The position numbers and the translations under genes were made by a program. A DNA stretch of 64,000 nt from Selenomonas sp. AE3005 (GTDB lineage Bacteria > Bacillota > Negativicutes > Selenomonadales > Selenomonadaceae): positions 1 through 64,000 of the forward strand of contig NZ_CAJODG010000006.1 of NCBI RefSeq assembly GCF_905233635.1. The letters run 5' to 3'. Of this stretch, positions 42,508 through 51,956 are shown in pieces. Position 1 is the stretch's first letter, and each line of letters begins with the position of its first letter. Under the pieces are notes generated by a model that searched no databases, was not told where the DNA came from, and worked only from the letters and a program-made list of their open reading frames with translations.

Positions 42508-43851
42508 TTATTTATGTGCAGTGGCATGAACATGAGCCTCCGGCTCTACCAGCCAGCCGTTTTCGTCGATTTCATCACCATAACGTTCACGCGTGATTTC
42601 GTCCAGAGTCTTGCCTCTGTCGTCACCGCCCCAGAGCGTACCTGCCAGCCAGCTGATTACGCAGAAACCAATCATCAGCATTGCGGCAATCTGGAATCCC
42701 AAAGCCTCCATGATAAGGGGAACGGCAAAGCCCCAGATAGCGGCGGAGAAACGCGTTACAAAGAAGGTAAAGCCCTGTGCCGTAGCGCGATAACGTACGG
42801 GGAACAATTCGGAACTCCAGAGCTGATAGAACTGCTGCTGCATGGAAAAGCCCCATACAATGGTGAAGAAGAACAACATCCAGGTCTGGAGCATTTCTCC
42901 GGGCAGTGCCCAGACAAACCAGCTGATAACACCCAGGCCGGAGAAAATAGCATATATCTTGCGGCGGTTGAACTTGTCCGCGGTATACATGAAGATAATC
43001 GTCGTGACAATGCAGACGGCGAAGTTCAGGGCGGTCATGCCCAGAGCCATGGCATTGCTGAGGTTGCCGACATGTTCATAAACATAAGGCATGAAGAAAC
43101 CGTTCGTGCTGGCAGCCAGATTCCAGAAAGCATATACACAGACACAGAGGGCTACGGTCTTAAAGCTGGTACCGCGCAGAATATCGGCATAACGGACTTT
43201 CTTCTGCTTGATGCCCTTAGCCGCCAGTTCAGCTTCCTGTTTCTTGGCAGCAGCCCATTCCGTGGATTCCGGCATTTTAAGACGCTGATACCAAATCCAA
43301 GCAGCTACCACAATCAAATGGGCGAAAATCAGGCGGTTGCCCAACAGACCAAACATTTCATTCATCGGAATGGAGGCGGCAAACACTACTACCGGGCCAA
43401 GCATCCACGCAATTTGTGCCGAGCCGCAGTGTTTTGCCCTGTTGCGCGAGGGCGCTTCTTCAGCGATGAAGGTCCAGGAGGCCACGACATCAGCCCCGAC
43501 CATCAGGCCGACAATTACATAACCAAGCAGGAACATGGGGTAATTGGTAGCCAGGCAGATAATAGCCACACCAATCATGTAAATGAGCAGTGCCCAGTTG
43601 TAAACGAACTTACGGCCATACTTATCACAGATTTTGCCGCCAATCAGGGCGCCGATAGCCGCGCCGCCGGTGTTGGAGGACAGTGCTGCCAAAAGGCCCA
43701 TCTGTACGCTGCTCATACCCAGGTAATCCTGCCACATAGAAAGGCCTGAGGCCCCGGCCACGATAGAACCGGCATCAATGTAGCTTATGAGTCCGGCAAT
43801 CAGTGTCTTTTTCCAGGCAGACATGTTGTAATCCAGTTTTACATCAAACAC
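42508..43851 (-). CDS. MFS sugar transporter, probable L-rhamnose importer
   Basis: A 447-residue major facilitator with twelve predicted TM helices. MFS motifs are GGKICDKYGRKFVY in loop 2-3 and YTADKFNRRKIYA in loop 8-9. The sugar-porter-like PESTEWAAAK follows TM6, before the central loop. It is not related to RhaT of E. coli. Specificity for rhamnose is inferred only from its position between rhaD and rhaM. The start is GTG behind GGAAGGG. The C-terminal tail is His-rich (HVHATAHK). Confidence 0.88.
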   Translation of the reverse strand: MFDVKLDYNMSAWKKTLIAGLISYIDAGSIVAGASGLSMWQDYLGMSSVQMGLLAALSSNTGGAAIGALIGGKICDKYGRKFVYNWALLIYMIGVAIICLATNYPMFLLGYVIVGLMVGADVVASWTFIAEEAPSRNRAKHCGSAQIAWMLGPVVVFAASIPMNEMFGLLGNRLIFAHLIVVAAWIWYQRLKMPESTEWAAAKKQEAELAAKGIKQKKVRYADILRGTSFKTVALCVCVYAFWNLAASTNGFFMPYVYEHVGNLSNAMALGMTALNFAVCIVTTIIFMYTADKFNRRKIYAIFSGLGVISWFVWALPGEMLQTWMLFFFTIVWGFSMQQQFYQLWSSELFPVRYRATAQGFTFFVTRFSAAIWGFAVPLIMEALGFQIAAMLMIGFCVISWLAGTLWGGDDRGKTLDEITRERYGDEIDENGWLVEPEAHVHATAHK

Positions 43852-43953
43852 AACTTACCCTTCCTTTCACTTCTTAAAAATTACCACACATAAAAATACT
43901 CTGATAATTCCTTTTATTGTTATGGTGGAAGGTTTTCTTCCACCACCACAACC

Positions 43954-44772
43954 TTAGTCTAAAAATGCCTTATTCAGGTCAATATTGAAGTCCCTGGCCA
44001 AATCCAGGAAGTTCTCCTTGGTAATGGTCTGCTTTTTGCCGCCCATGGAACGGACTTTCACACAGATTTCGGCAGCTTTTTCCACCGTATCCATGAGGCC
44101 GAACGCCTCATCGAAATCATCACCGCAGACGAACAGGCCATGATGTGCCCAGACTACGACGCGGTATTTTTCCATGAGTTTGGTGGAGGCGTCAGCAATA
44201 GCCTTGCCGCCGGGCACCATCCAGGGCACAACCCCCAGCCCTTCCGGGAAAATCACAGGGTCTTCCGTGGCCATTTCCCACAGTTCACGGGTAAATTCCT
44301 TATCCGTAAGCGGCAGAACAAAAGTCAGGGCGATGAGATTGGTCGGATGAGCATGGTAGATAATGCGGTTTCTGCCGTCAGTCAGTTTCTTTTTCAGCTC
44401 GTGATTGGCCAAATGCGTAGGCAGTTCGCTGGTGGGACGGCCGCCCTTGACGAGCCCCCAGACGATACCATATTTTTCACCCTGGTCATCAATCTTTATC
44501 AGCGCCACATTCTCTTCCGGGGCCAGTTCCACATTGCGCATGTACTTGCCGCTGCCCGTCACGAGGAAGTATTCCCCGGCCAGTCCCGGCACAGTGTTGC
44601 CGATGGGCAGCCATTCCTTGACCTCATGCAGGCTCTCCTGTACGGATTCCACTTCTGCCGCCGGCACACGGTAGGTCAGATTGCCGCCGTTGCGTTCATG
44701 CCAGCCTTTCTTGAAAGCGTCAGCTGTAAGGCGGATAAAGCCTTCCATAAATTTTGCGTCCTTGATATCCAT
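43954..44772 (-). CDS. rhaD: Rhamnulose-1-phosphate aldolase
   Basis: A 272-residue class II zinc aldolase that splits L-rhamnulose 1-phosphate into dihydroxyacetone phosphate and L-lactaldehyde. Catalytic Glu and zinc histidines fall in SELPTHL (Glu-x-x-x-His region), IIYHAHPTNLIAL and VVWAHHGLFVCG. Length and motifs match RhaD rather than the shorter FucA. No lactaldehyde reductase or dehydrogenase is in the cluster, so that product is handled elsewhere. Confidence 0.95.
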   Translation of the reverse strand: MDIKDAKFMEGFIRLTADAFKKGWHERNGGNLTYRVPAAEVESVQESLHEVKEWLPIGNTVPGLAGEYFLVTGSGKYMRNVELAPEENVALIKIDDQGEKYGIVWGLVKGGRPTSELPTHLANHELKKKLTDGRNRIIYHAHPTNLIALTFVLPLTDKEFTRELWEMATEDPVIFPEGLGVVPWMVPGGKAIADASTKLMEKYRVVVWAHHGLFVCGDDFDEAFGLMDTVEKAAEICVKVRSMGGKKQTITKENFLDLARDFNIDLNKAFLD

Positions 44773-44788
44773 TAAACTACAACTCCTA

Positions 44789-46048
44789 TCAGATGCGCTT
44801 TAACTGCACATTTTCCTCATATTCTTCAATCTGGCTGAACCATTCGCCGTCCTGCGGTGCGCCATTGCGGCTACAGAACTCGGCCCAGACATCGCCGAGC
44901 GGCAAGGTCTTTAATTCTTCCTGCACCACCATCAGCTTGCTGAACTGTCCCTTATCCTGCAGGGCTTTTAGTTCCTCTACCGGCTGCAGCATAGCAAACA
45001 GCAGGGCTTTTTGGAAATTGCGGTAGCCCACCGTCCAGGCGGATACGCGGTTAATGGAGGCGTCGAAGTAATCAAGCGCCATCTTCACCCGGCCGTCCAG
45101 GCCGCCGCAGCGGACGATTTCGCGGGCAATTTCCTTCGTTTCATCGTCAAACAGTACCACATGGTCGCTGTCCCAGCGCACCGGGCGCGTCACATGCAGG
45201 GCGATTTCGTCAAAGAACGTCAGGAGCGCCGGAATCTTGTCGCTGACCACTTCTGTCGGATGATAGTGGCCGTTATCCATCAGCGGAATGCATTTATCCT
45301 TGTTCATGGCGGCATAGGTCAGGGCGAACTCACCGCTGCCGGCCGTATAGGATTCCACTCCGATACCAAAGACCTTGCTTTCCACACACGGCTTAACCTT
45401 CTTGAAGTCAAAGGGTTCGGCCAAAATGGCGTCAATGCTCTCCTTATAACGCTTGCGCGGCCCCAGGCGGTCGCCGGGAATATCCTTGAAACCATCGCCC
45501 GTCCAGATATTCATGACACAGGGCTGGCCCAGTTCCTCAGCCAGGTAAGAGCTGATACGGATAGAAGCCTTGCCGTGGTCAATCCAGAACTTACGCGTTT
45601 CCTCATTGGCCGAGGACAGCGTCAGCGGGTCACATTTGGGATGGGAGAAAAATGTCGGATTGAAGTCACAGCCCAGACCGCGTTCCTTGCAGAACTCCAC
45701 CCATTTGGCAAAATGTTTCGGCTCAAGTTTATCCCTGTCCACCCATTCATCTTTGTCAAAAATAGCGTAGCTGGCATGCAGGTTCATCTTCGGCTTGCCC
45801 GGTACGAGGCTGATAACCTTGTCGATATCGGCCATCAGTTCCTCCGGCGTCCGCGCCCGTCCCGGGTAATTGCCCGTCGTCTGAATCCCGCCGGTCAGCG
45901 GTTTATTCGGGTCAGTATCAAATCCCCGGACATCATCCCCCTGCCAGCAATGCAGGGAAATGCTGACGTTTTTGAGTTTTTCCAGAACCTTTTCCACATC
46001 AATACCCAGTGCAGCGTATTTTTTCACAGCATCTTCAAAACGAGACAT
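44789..46048 (-). CDS. rhaA: L-rhamnose isomerase
   Basis: A 419-residue TIM-barrel isomerase turning L-rhamnose into L-rhamnulose. Family motifs include VSISLHCWQGDDVRGF, MNLHASYAIFD, CDFNPTFFSHPKCD and the metal-binding MDNGHYHPTEVVSDK. Length is normal (E. coli 419). The ATG 8 bases after GGGAGG is chosen over one five codons upstream that overlaps the ribosome site. It lies between rhaB and rhaD with short gaps. Confidence 0.97.
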   Translation of the reverse strand: MSRFEDAVKKYAALGIDVEKVLEKLKNVSISLHCWQGDDVRGFDTDPNKPLTGGIQTTGNYPGRARTPEELMADIDKVISLVPGKPKMNLHASYAIFDKDEWVDRDKLEPKHFAKWVEFCKERGLGCDFNPTFFSHPKCDPLTLSSANEETRKFWIDHGKASIRISSYLAEELGQPCVMNIWTGDGFKDIPGDRLGPRKRYKESIDAILAEPFDFKKVKPCVESKVFGIGVESYTAGSGEFALTYAAMNKDKCIPLMDNGHYHPTEVVSDKIPALLTFFDEIALHVTRPVRWDSDHVVLFDDETKEIAREIVRCGGLDGRVKMALDYFDASINRVSAWTVGYRNFQKALLFAMLQPVEELKALQDKGQFSKLMVVQEELKTLPLGDVWAEFCSRNGAPQDGEWFSQIEEYEENVQLKRI

Positions 46049-46067
46049 GCCAAGACCTCCCAATATA

Positions 46068-47489
46068 TTAGAATGATAATTTTCCTTCCACCATAGTCAC
46101 GTCAAAGGATTTGGCTACCACCTGCCGTGCCTCAGGCAGGTCAGCAAAGCATTTATCCTTCAGCATTTGCGCCATGATATTGCCAATGGCCGTCGCCTCA
46201 ATCGGCCCGGCATAAACCTCTTTGCCGGTTTCCGTGGCGATTAAAGCATTCAGGAACTTATCCTGACAGCCGCCGCCCACTACATGAATCTTCGTGTATT
46301 TCCGGCCGGTGACCTCTTCGATTTCAGCCACGGTCTGGGCATAGCAGCGGGCCAGGCTCATATACACACAGTAGAGCAGTTCCCCTTCCGTTTCCGGAAC
46401 TTCCTGACCGTGTTCCCGGCAGTAGTCCCTGATGGCCTCCGTCATACTCTCCGGCGCGAGGAACCGGTTGTCATTGACATTTACCACCGACGTAAAGTAT
46501 CTGGCGATATAGGCCAGCTGGTAGAGTTCCTCAAACGTGTATTTATGCCGGAATTCCTTCCGCAAAGACTGCATCATCCACATGCCCATGATATTTTTGA
46601 GATAACGGTAACGGTAGTGATAGCCGCCCTCATTGGTAAAGTTGTGCTGCCGGCTCACTTCGGTGCAGTCGGGAATAAGCCGTTCAATGCCCATCAGCGA
46701 CCAGGTGCCGGAGCTCAGGTAAATCGCGTCCTCAGCCGTTGTCGGCACCGCCATCACCGCCGAACCCGTATCATGGGTGGCCGGCAGAATAACCTCCGTC
46801 TGGAAACCGACTTCCCCGGCAATTTCCTCCGTCAGGCTGCCCACCACATCTTTCGGCATGTGCAGCTTGCCGAATATCTTCACCGGCAGCCCCAGTTTTT
46901 CGAGCAGTTCGTAATCCCAATCCTGCGTTTCCGCGCTGACCAGCTGGCTCGTCGTGGCGTTGGTGTACTCATTGGCCATCTGCCCCGTCAGCAGGTAGTT
47001 CAGATACTCAGGAATCATCAGGAAGTGCTCGGCCTGTGCCAGCAGTTCCGGCTGATTCTTCTTTATCGCCATAAGCTGATAAATGGAATTAAACAGCTGT
47101 TTTTGAATCCCGTTGCGGCTGTATAGCTCCTGTTCGCCTATCACCCGGTAGACTTCCTCGTCCATTCCCTGGGTGCGGCTGTCGCGGTATGCCACGGTAT
47201 CGCCAAGCAGCTGGCCGTCCTTATCGAGCAGGACAAAATCAACACCCCAGGTGTCAATCGCCACACTGGCCGGCACACGCTTTAACTCATGACATGCTTT
47301 AAGGCCTGCCTTCACCTCTGCGAAGAGATGCTCTATATCCCAGCACAGATGGCCGTTTTTCTTTACCAGCTTGTTTTCAAAGCGGTAAATTTCCTCCAGC
47401 CGCATCTTGCCCTTATCCAGCCAGCCTAGGATATGCCGCCCGCTCGAGGCGCCAATATCAATGGCCAGATAATATTTACTGTCTGCCAC
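46068..47489 (-). CDS. rhaB: Rhamnulokinase
   Basis: A 473-residue FGGY-type sugar kinase phosphorylating L-rhamnulose at C1. The N-terminal phosphate loop YLAIDIGASSGRHILG and the DTWGVDFVLLDKDG block match RhaB. The second domain has PATHDTGSAVMAVP and the adenosine motif IHVVGGGCQDKFLN. It is the first gene of the minus-strand rha operon; GTG start behind GGGAG. A DeoR-family regulator lies divergently upstream. Confidence 0.96.
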   Translation of the reverse strand: MADSKYYLAIDIGASSGRHILGWLDKGKMRLEEIYRFENKLVKKNGHLCWDIEHLFAEVKAGLKACHELKRVPASVAIDTWGVDFVLLDKDGQLLGDTVAYRDSRTQGMDEEVYRVIGEQELYSRNGIQKQLFNSIYQLMAIKKNQPELLAQAEHFLMIPEYLNYLLTGQMANEYTNATTSQLVSAETQDWDYELLEKLGLPVKIFGKLHMPKDVVGSLTEEIAGEVGFQTEVILPATHDTGSAVMAVPTTAEDAIYLSSGTWSLMGIERLIPDCTEVSRQHNFTNEGGYHYRYRYLKNIMGMWMMQSLRKEFRHKYTFEELYQLAYIARYFTSVVNVNDNRFLAPESMTEAIRDYCREHGQEVPETEGELLYCVYMSLARCYAQTVAEIEEVTGRKYTKIHVVGGGCQDKFLNALIATETGKEVYAGPIEATAIGNIMAQMLKDKCFADLPEARQVVAKSFDVTMVEGKLSF

Positions 47490-47581
47490 GTTACCAACTC
47501 CCTGCCATACACCAATAGTATTTTTCTTGCCAACTGTTGGTTTTTGTTGTTTTGTTTAGGCTTATTTCTGCTTACACGCTT

Positions 47582-47610
47582 ATAATACAACACAATAACA
47601 GAAAAATCAA
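47582..47610 (-). promoter_or_regulatory. Promoter of the rha operon
   Basis: On the minus strand TTGATT and TATTAT are separated by 17 bases, about 95 bases before the rhaB start. A palindrome CCAACTGTTGG (47530-47540) lies in the leader and could be a second operator. Confidence 0.6.
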
Positions 47611-47645
47611 TAGTAAAACTGTATATTTTTATTTGTTTTTCTGTT
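47597..47645. promoter_or_regulatory. Inverted-repeat operator candidate for the DeoR regulator
   Basis: The perfect 10-bp arms AACAGAAAAA (47597-47606) and TTTTTCTGTT (47636-47645) are spaced by 29 bases in the A+T-rich divergent region. The left arm overlaps the -35 box of the rha promoter. DeoR-type repressors often bind such separated repeats. Confidence 0.5.
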
Positions 47646-47660
47646 TTCTTGTTGGTTTCC

Positions 47661-47689
47661 TTGCTAATTCATCTTTGTTTCGCTATAAT
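47661..47689 (+). promoter_or_regulatory. Promoter of the DeoR regulator
   Basis: TTGCTA and TATAAT are separated by 17 bases, 31 bases before the GTG start of the regulator. Confidence 0.65.
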
Positions 47690-47720
47690 ATAGTCATAAA
47701 TTAACTAAAGGGGTGATTTT

Positions 47721-48479
47721 GTGTTAGCGATTGAACGACGTCAACTTATTATGGACAAAATCAAACGGGAAAAAAAAGTATATGTCGCTGAGCTGAGCCA
47801 GCTTTTCAGCGTCACGGAAGAAACCGTGCGCCGGGATTTGGAAAAGCTGGAGAGCGAAGATTTACTGCGCCGCAGCTACGGCGGTGCCGTAATCAACGAG
47901 TCCAAGGCCAGCGAGGATTTGTCATTTCTCAAACGCAGTACCATTAACAGCGAGAGCAAGAAATACATAGCCCAGCAGGCCTATCCCCTCATCAGCGACG
48001 GGGATACCATTATGGTAGATTCCAGCACCACCTGCCTGGCCCTGCTGCACCAGCTGCAGGACCACCGCAATATCACCATCATCACCAACAGTATCCGCCT
48101 GGCCTATGATTTTTGTGCCTCCCCCTTCCGTATTATCTCCACAGGCGGCACCCTGCGCCCTAACTCCATGGCGCTGACAGGCTCAGCCACCTGCAAGGCT
48201 CTCCAAAGGTACTACGCCGACATTGCCCTTATCAGCTGCAAGGGACTTAACCGCCAGCTTGGCGTTATGGAATCCAATGAAGAAGAATCCGTGGTCAAGC
48301 AGGTCATGCTGGCCCAAGCCAAAAAAGCCCTGCTGCTCAGTGACAGTTCCAAATTTGACAAAACCGCCTTTGTCAAAACCTGCGACCTCAGCAGCATACA
48401 TACCCTTGTTACCGACAAGCGGCCTGATGACAGCTGGCTCGATACCATCAGTAAAAACCAGATTGACCTTATATACTAA
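47721..48479 (+). CDS. DeoR-family transcriptional regulator, probable rhamnose repressor
   Basis: A 252-residue DeoR/GlpR-type protein. The N-terminal helix-turn-helix is VAELSQLFSVTEETVRRDLEKLE (about 20-42), including the family signature with VRRDL. The C-terminal DeoRC sensor domain follows (ITNSIRLAYDF, STGGTLR, LISCKGL). It likely binds a phosphorylated sugar such as rhamnulose 1-phosphate. The GTG start lies behind AAGGGG. Divergent placement next to rhaB makes it the likely regulator of the locus, in place of the AraC-type RhaR/RhaS of enterics. Confidence 0.92.
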   Translation: MLAIERRQLIMDKIKREKKVYVAELSQLFSVTEETVRRDLEKLESEDLLRRSYGGAVINESKASEDLSFLKRSTINSESKKYIAQQAYPLISDGDTIMVDSSTTCLALLHQLQDHRNITIITNSIRLAYDFCASPFRIISTGGTLRPNSMALTGSATCKALQRYYADIALISCKGLNRQLGVMESNEEESVVKQVMLAQAKKALLLSDSSKFDKTAFVKTCDLSSIHTLVTDKRPDDSWLDTISKNQIDLIY

Positions 48480-48520
48480 AAAAGAACCGCCTGCGAATAC
48501 CTTCGCGAGCGGTTCTTTTC
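48479..48520. terminator. Bidirectional terminator between the DeoR gene and the stress-protein gene
   Basis: The stem AGAACCGC/GCGGTTCT is flanked by an A tract and a TTTT tract, between two convergent genes. Confidence 0.85.
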
Positions 48521-48528
48521 TTTTGCCA

Positions 48529-49071
48529 CTATATAATATAATGTTCATCATCATCCCAGTCATCGGGCATACCTTTGCAGAGCAGCACCGGACAACTGGC
48601 GTTCTGGGTAACAAAGTTTGACACGCTGCCCATCAGCAGGCTGCGGAATGTGCCAAAGCCATGCGTGCCCATGACAATCATATCGCTTTCCTCTTCCTCG
48701 GCAACGCGCAGAATCGTTTCCCCGGGGTCGCCCACTTCCACCCGGGTATGGGCGCGGATTTCACTGGGAATAACGTGCATGAGCTCCGCCAAAAACTGAT
48801 AGGCGGCGATTTTAAGTTCTGCCGGTACATAGCCGCTGAGGCTCACCTGCTCAAAGGCCGCTACATTTTTATTGTAGTCAACCACCATCAGCAAGGTCAG
48901 CTCCGCGTCCGTCACCGCCGCCAGGTGGATAGCCTCGCTGACAGCCTTAAAAGCCTGCCCGGAACCATCTGTCGGCAGCAGAATCCGGCTGCATTTTATC
49001 TCCTGCTTAGGCCGGCTTTTGATTTCCGCAATCAGGGATTCGGTGTCCATTACTACGTTTTCACTACTCAT
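48529..49071 (-). CDS. UspA-family universal stress protein
   Basis: A 180-residue protein with a single Usp domain (about 35-175). It has KIL-like RILLPTDGS and the ATP-binding G-2X-G-9X-GS motif in GTHGFGTFRSLLMGSVS, placing it with nucleotide-binding Usp proteins. The start is the ATG behind GGGGGAG; upstream in-frame codons overlap the permease gene. It is the last gene of the marR-hlyD-permease run, 10 bases after the permease stop. Confidence 0.92.
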   Translation of the reverse strand: MSSENVVMDTESLIAEIKSRPKQEIKCSRILLPTDGSGQAFKAVSEAIHLAAVTDAELTLLMVVDYNKNVAAFEQVSLSGYVPAELKIAAYQFLAELMHVIPSEIRAHTRVEVGDPGETILRVAEEEESDMIVMGTHGFGTFRSLLMGSVSNFVTQNASCPVLLCKGMPDDWDDDEHYII

Positions 49072-49081
49072 ACTGCTCCCC

Positions 49082-50266
49082 CTATTCTGCCAGTTCCTTG
49101 GCCAGTTTGGCCATTTGCCGCTGCTGACGCTGTTCATCAGCCTGCTTGGCTAAAAGTTCCTTGCGCGACGCATTAAACCGCAGGCAGAACAAAATCCCCA
49201 CAATGCCCATATAGACGAGAAACGCGCCAAAAGTCTGGGCAATGTCTGTAAGACCGGCACCACGCGCGATAATATCACGCTCAAAGTGGAATTCCCAGGT
49301 CAGCGGAAATACATGACTGAACTTTACCACCCAGTCGGCGAAAAAAGTCGTCGGGCCGGCACCGCCGCCCAGGATAAAGCCGCCGGGGATAAAGAGAATC
49401 ATGCGGCTTGAGGCAATACCAGGATTAGCTGCCGTCCAGCCAAACATCAGCGACAATGTACCCACAGTGAAAATATAAAACAACTGAATAAAAATAAACG
49501 TAAAGATGTTTCCCGAAAAAGTCAAGTCACCCCAGACTCTAAGGACGGCCAGCCCCAGCACCCAGGACACCATCAGACAGCAGGCATAAGGCACCAACCT
49601 TGCCAGTAAATCCCAGGGCGTACCTTCCAGCAGGACTTTATCCAGCTGATGTGTCAGGCGCAGGCGCGGTATCATACCGATGGTAGCAAACGTGAAAAAC
49701 ATGGAACCAAAGAAGAACAAAAAGCCCAGCGTTTCGCCGTTATCCTTTGATTCCTGCGGATTAAACAGATTGCGTGTCGCCAGGCTCACATTGCCGTACA
49801 AGCTGTCATTGCTGCTGCCCACATCGCCGTTAGCCATGGCATTATCAAGACCTACGATTTCATTAAGCGCCTCTTTGATATTACTGGTATTGGCGGAATT
49901 CGTATTGTCATAGAACACACCGATATTGGCCGCCACCTTCGTATAACGGTCCTTTTCCAGCCCTCGCGGAAAATACACCACCGCGACAGCCCGGTCCTGA
50001 TAAAACAGGTCTTTGGGGTCCTGCGCTGTATTCAGCACCGCCGTCACCTTCATGTACTGCGACGCGTCTATACGGTTTATCAGGTCGCGCGTATAAGCCG
50101 AGTTATCCAAATCGATAACAACGACTTTAGCGTCCTTGGCAATGTTGCCAGTGAGGAGCACCGATACAAACAACGTGATAACCATGGCCACCATGATACA
50201 GACTTTTTCATAGGGCATGCCCTGGCCGGAAAACAGGAATTTAATTTCATCTCTTAGCGAATTCAC
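49082..50266 (-). CDS. ABC-2 type transporter permease
   Basis: A 394-residue permease with one N-terminal TM (about 20-40), a large extracytoplasmic loop to about 175, and five TM helices in the C-terminal half, including GIASSRMILFIPGGFILGGGAGPTTFF. This is the layout of ABC-2 exporters such as YhhJ/YbhS. The GTG start overlaps the hlyD end by 20 bases, so the two are translationally coupled. No ATP-binding subunit is encoded in the operon, so it must borrow one or work without. The C-terminal tail is Gln/Lys-rich. Confidence 0.85.
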   Translation of the reverse strand: MNSLRDEIKFLFSGQGMPYEKVCIMVAMVITLFVSVLLTGNIAKDAKVVVIDLDNSAYTRDLINRIDASQYMKVTAVLNTAQDPKDLFYQDRAVAVVYFPRGLEKDRYTKVAANIGVFYDNTNSANTSNIKEALNEIVGLDNAMANGDVGSSNDSLYGNVSLATRNLFNPQESKDNGETLGFLFFFGSMFFTFATIGMIPRLRLTHQLDKVLLEGTPWDLLARLVPYACCLMVSWVLGLAVLRVWGDLTFSGNIFTFIFIQLFYIFTVGTLSLMFGWTAANPGIASSRMILFIPGGFILGGGAGPTTFFADWVVKFSHVFPLTWEFHFERDIIARGAGLTDIAQTFGAFLVYMGIVGILFCLRFNASRKELLAKQADEQRQQRQMAKLAKELAE

Positions 50267-51341
50267 TATCTTTCACCCCAATAGTCATGCCCGGGATAAT
50301 ACCATCCTGGGGGTCAACATAAATACGCACCTGGAAGGCTGACAGGTCAGACTGTCCTTTTTCCCGTGACTGTTTCAGGTCAGCAAAACCCGGGGCCTGC
50401 GTCAGGAGTCTTACCGTGCCGGTGACTTTCTTTTCCCCGGCTACCGTCGTGCCGGTAATCTCCATGCCTTCGGACAAGCCGGCGGCCTGTTTTTCGCTGA
50501 CATAGATATCATAGTAGCTGCGCTTGCTTTCGAGCAGCACCACCGGCGTGGACGGGGAAATCATTTCTCCTTCCTTGGCCAGTACCTTGAGGATTTTGCC
50601 GTCCTCCGGCGCACGCAGCGTCAGTCTTTCCTTGGCAACTTCCAATTCCTTTAACTGCACTTCAAGCGCCGCTTTCTGCTGGCGCAGAGCCTCCACATCA
50701 TTGCCCATGTTGGCAGCAGCCTGACGTTCCTGGGCAATGGTGTCCGTAGAGCTGCCATTGGTGGCGGCTGTCAGACGGCGCAGCATTTGCTGCTGCTGTT
50801 CCACATTGGCCTGGGCCACATTAAGGGCCATTTCCGCGTCATCGAGCTGTGCCTGTGCAATGGCCCCGGCCTCCACCAATGCCGCCTTACGCCTATAATC
50901 AATCTGAGCGTTTTTTAAGGTTACATTGGCTGACTGCACAGCGGCCTGCTGCTGGTCAATCTGACGGTAGTTCTGGCTTTCATTCGTATCTGCCTTCATG
51001 AAGTTAATCCCCTGCGTACCGCTGGTGGAGGCAATCTGCGCCTCCATCTGCGCAATCTGCGTCTTTAACTTCGCAATAGCCAGGTCCGTGTCCGTGGAAT
51101 CAAGCTCCATAATCACATCACCCTTTTTGACGAAATCGCCTTCCTTGACAGCCTCCTTAATCAGCCGGCCGCTGACAGAATCAAAAGACATCTTCACCTG
51201 CTCAGCCGTGAGGATACCTTCCTTTTTCTCCGTTGCCAGCACAATGGCGTCATTGCCCTTGTACATCAGGATAAGTCCGCCGATAATCAACAGGGCGATA
51301 AATACAATCCCTGTACGCTTGGCCTTATTCATGGTATTCAT
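50247..51341 (-). CDS. HlyD-family membrane fusion (periplasmic adaptor) protein
   Basis: A 364-residue adaptor: TM anchor about 8-27, biotinyl-lipoyl-like halves (GRLIKEAVKEGDFVKKGDVIMELDS and LTLRAPEDGKILKVLAKEGEMISP), a long coiled-coil hairpin between them (about 80-230), and a beta-barrel (SYYDIYVSEKQAAGL). It bridges the inner-membrane exporter and an outer-membrane channel, which fits a double-membraned Negativicute. No TolC homologue is nearby. It overlaps the permease and lies behind a MarR-type operator. Confidence 0.92.
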   Translation of the reverse strand: MNTMNKAKRTGIVFIALLIIGGLILMYKGNDAIVLATEKKEGILTAEQVKMSFDSVSGRLIKEAVKEGDFVKKGDVIMELDSTDTDLAIAKLKTQIAQMEAQIASTSGTQGINFMKADTNESQNYRQIDQQQAAVQSANVTLKNAQIDYRRKAALVEAGAIAQAQLDDAEMALNVAQANVEQQQQMLRRLTAATNGSSTDTIAQERQAAANMGNDVEALRQQKAALEVQLKELEVAKERLTLRAPEDGKILKVLAKEGEMISPSTPVVLLESKRSYYDIYVSEKQAAGLSEGMEITGTTVAGEKKVTGTVRLLTQAPGFADLKQSREKGQSDLSAFQVRIYVDPQDGIIPGMTIGVKDSEFAKR

Positions 51342-51365
51342 TCTCATATCTCCCTTTATAAATGA

Positions 51366-51380
51366 TTAGTTTGCTAACTA
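51366..51380. promoter_or_regulatory. MarR-type operator before hlyD
   Basis: TTAGTTTGCTAACTA is an inverted repeat nearly identical to one in front of marR (TTAGTTATCTAACTA), 25 bases upstream of the hlyD start. The shared site implies one regulator for both genes. Confidence 0.65.
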
Positions 51381-51451
51381 TATAGATAAACATACCCAGC
51401 TGCCGCTCTGCCAAAGTCCAGCCAAAAGCTGAAACTGCGGGCAGCCGGTCA

Positions 51452-51937
51452 CTAGGCACTTAATTTTTTCAGCAGGGTGATTAACTGTTTCTGCTCTGCC
51501 TCCGTCAGCTTTTCCATCAGTTTACTGACTCGCAGGTAATGCGGCGGCAAAATCTCTGCCATAAAATCTGCCCCCTGCCTGGTCAGGCGTACCACCTTGC
51601 CCCGGCCATCGCTTTCTGCCGGCTTTACCGACACCAGGCCGTCCCGTTCCATACGCTGCAATGTGGTACTGATGGTGGCCCTGGTCACGCCGACTTTCTC
51701 TGCCAGCACCGACGGGGCTATCCCTTCCTTGCTGTGCTGGTGCAATACCACCAGCGTACAAAACTTGCCGTCAGACAGATGGTATTCCCGTTGCAATACG
51801 TCCAGAATGGATTCCTGAATTTCTTCACTGGCGTCCTTAATGCTGAGCATGGCTATCACCGCCGCCGGATTTATCTCCGGCACCAGTTCGCGATGCCGCT
51901 CCAGCTCGGCAAAGGTCGGTATCATTTCCCGTTTCAT
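51452..51937 (-). CDS. MarR-family transcriptional regulator
   Basis: A 161-residue winged-helix dimer. The recognition region is APSVLAEKVGVTRATISTTLQRMERDGLVSV (about 78-108), followed by the wing with ESDGRGKVVRLTRQG and a C-terminal dimerisation helix. It likely represses itself and the downstream exporter and is released by a small toxic ligand. Its promoter overlaps a palindromic operator. Confidence 0.94.
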   Translation of the reverse strand: MKREMIPTFAELERHRELVPEINPAAVIAMLSIKDASEEIQESILDVLQREYHLSDGKFCTLVVLHQHSKEGIAPSVLAEKVGVTRATISTTLQRMERDGLVSVKPAESDGRGKVVRLTRQGADFMAEILPPHYLRVSKLMEKLTEAEQKQLITLLKKLSA

Positions 51938-51956
51938 AAATGCTCCTCATAAAGTA

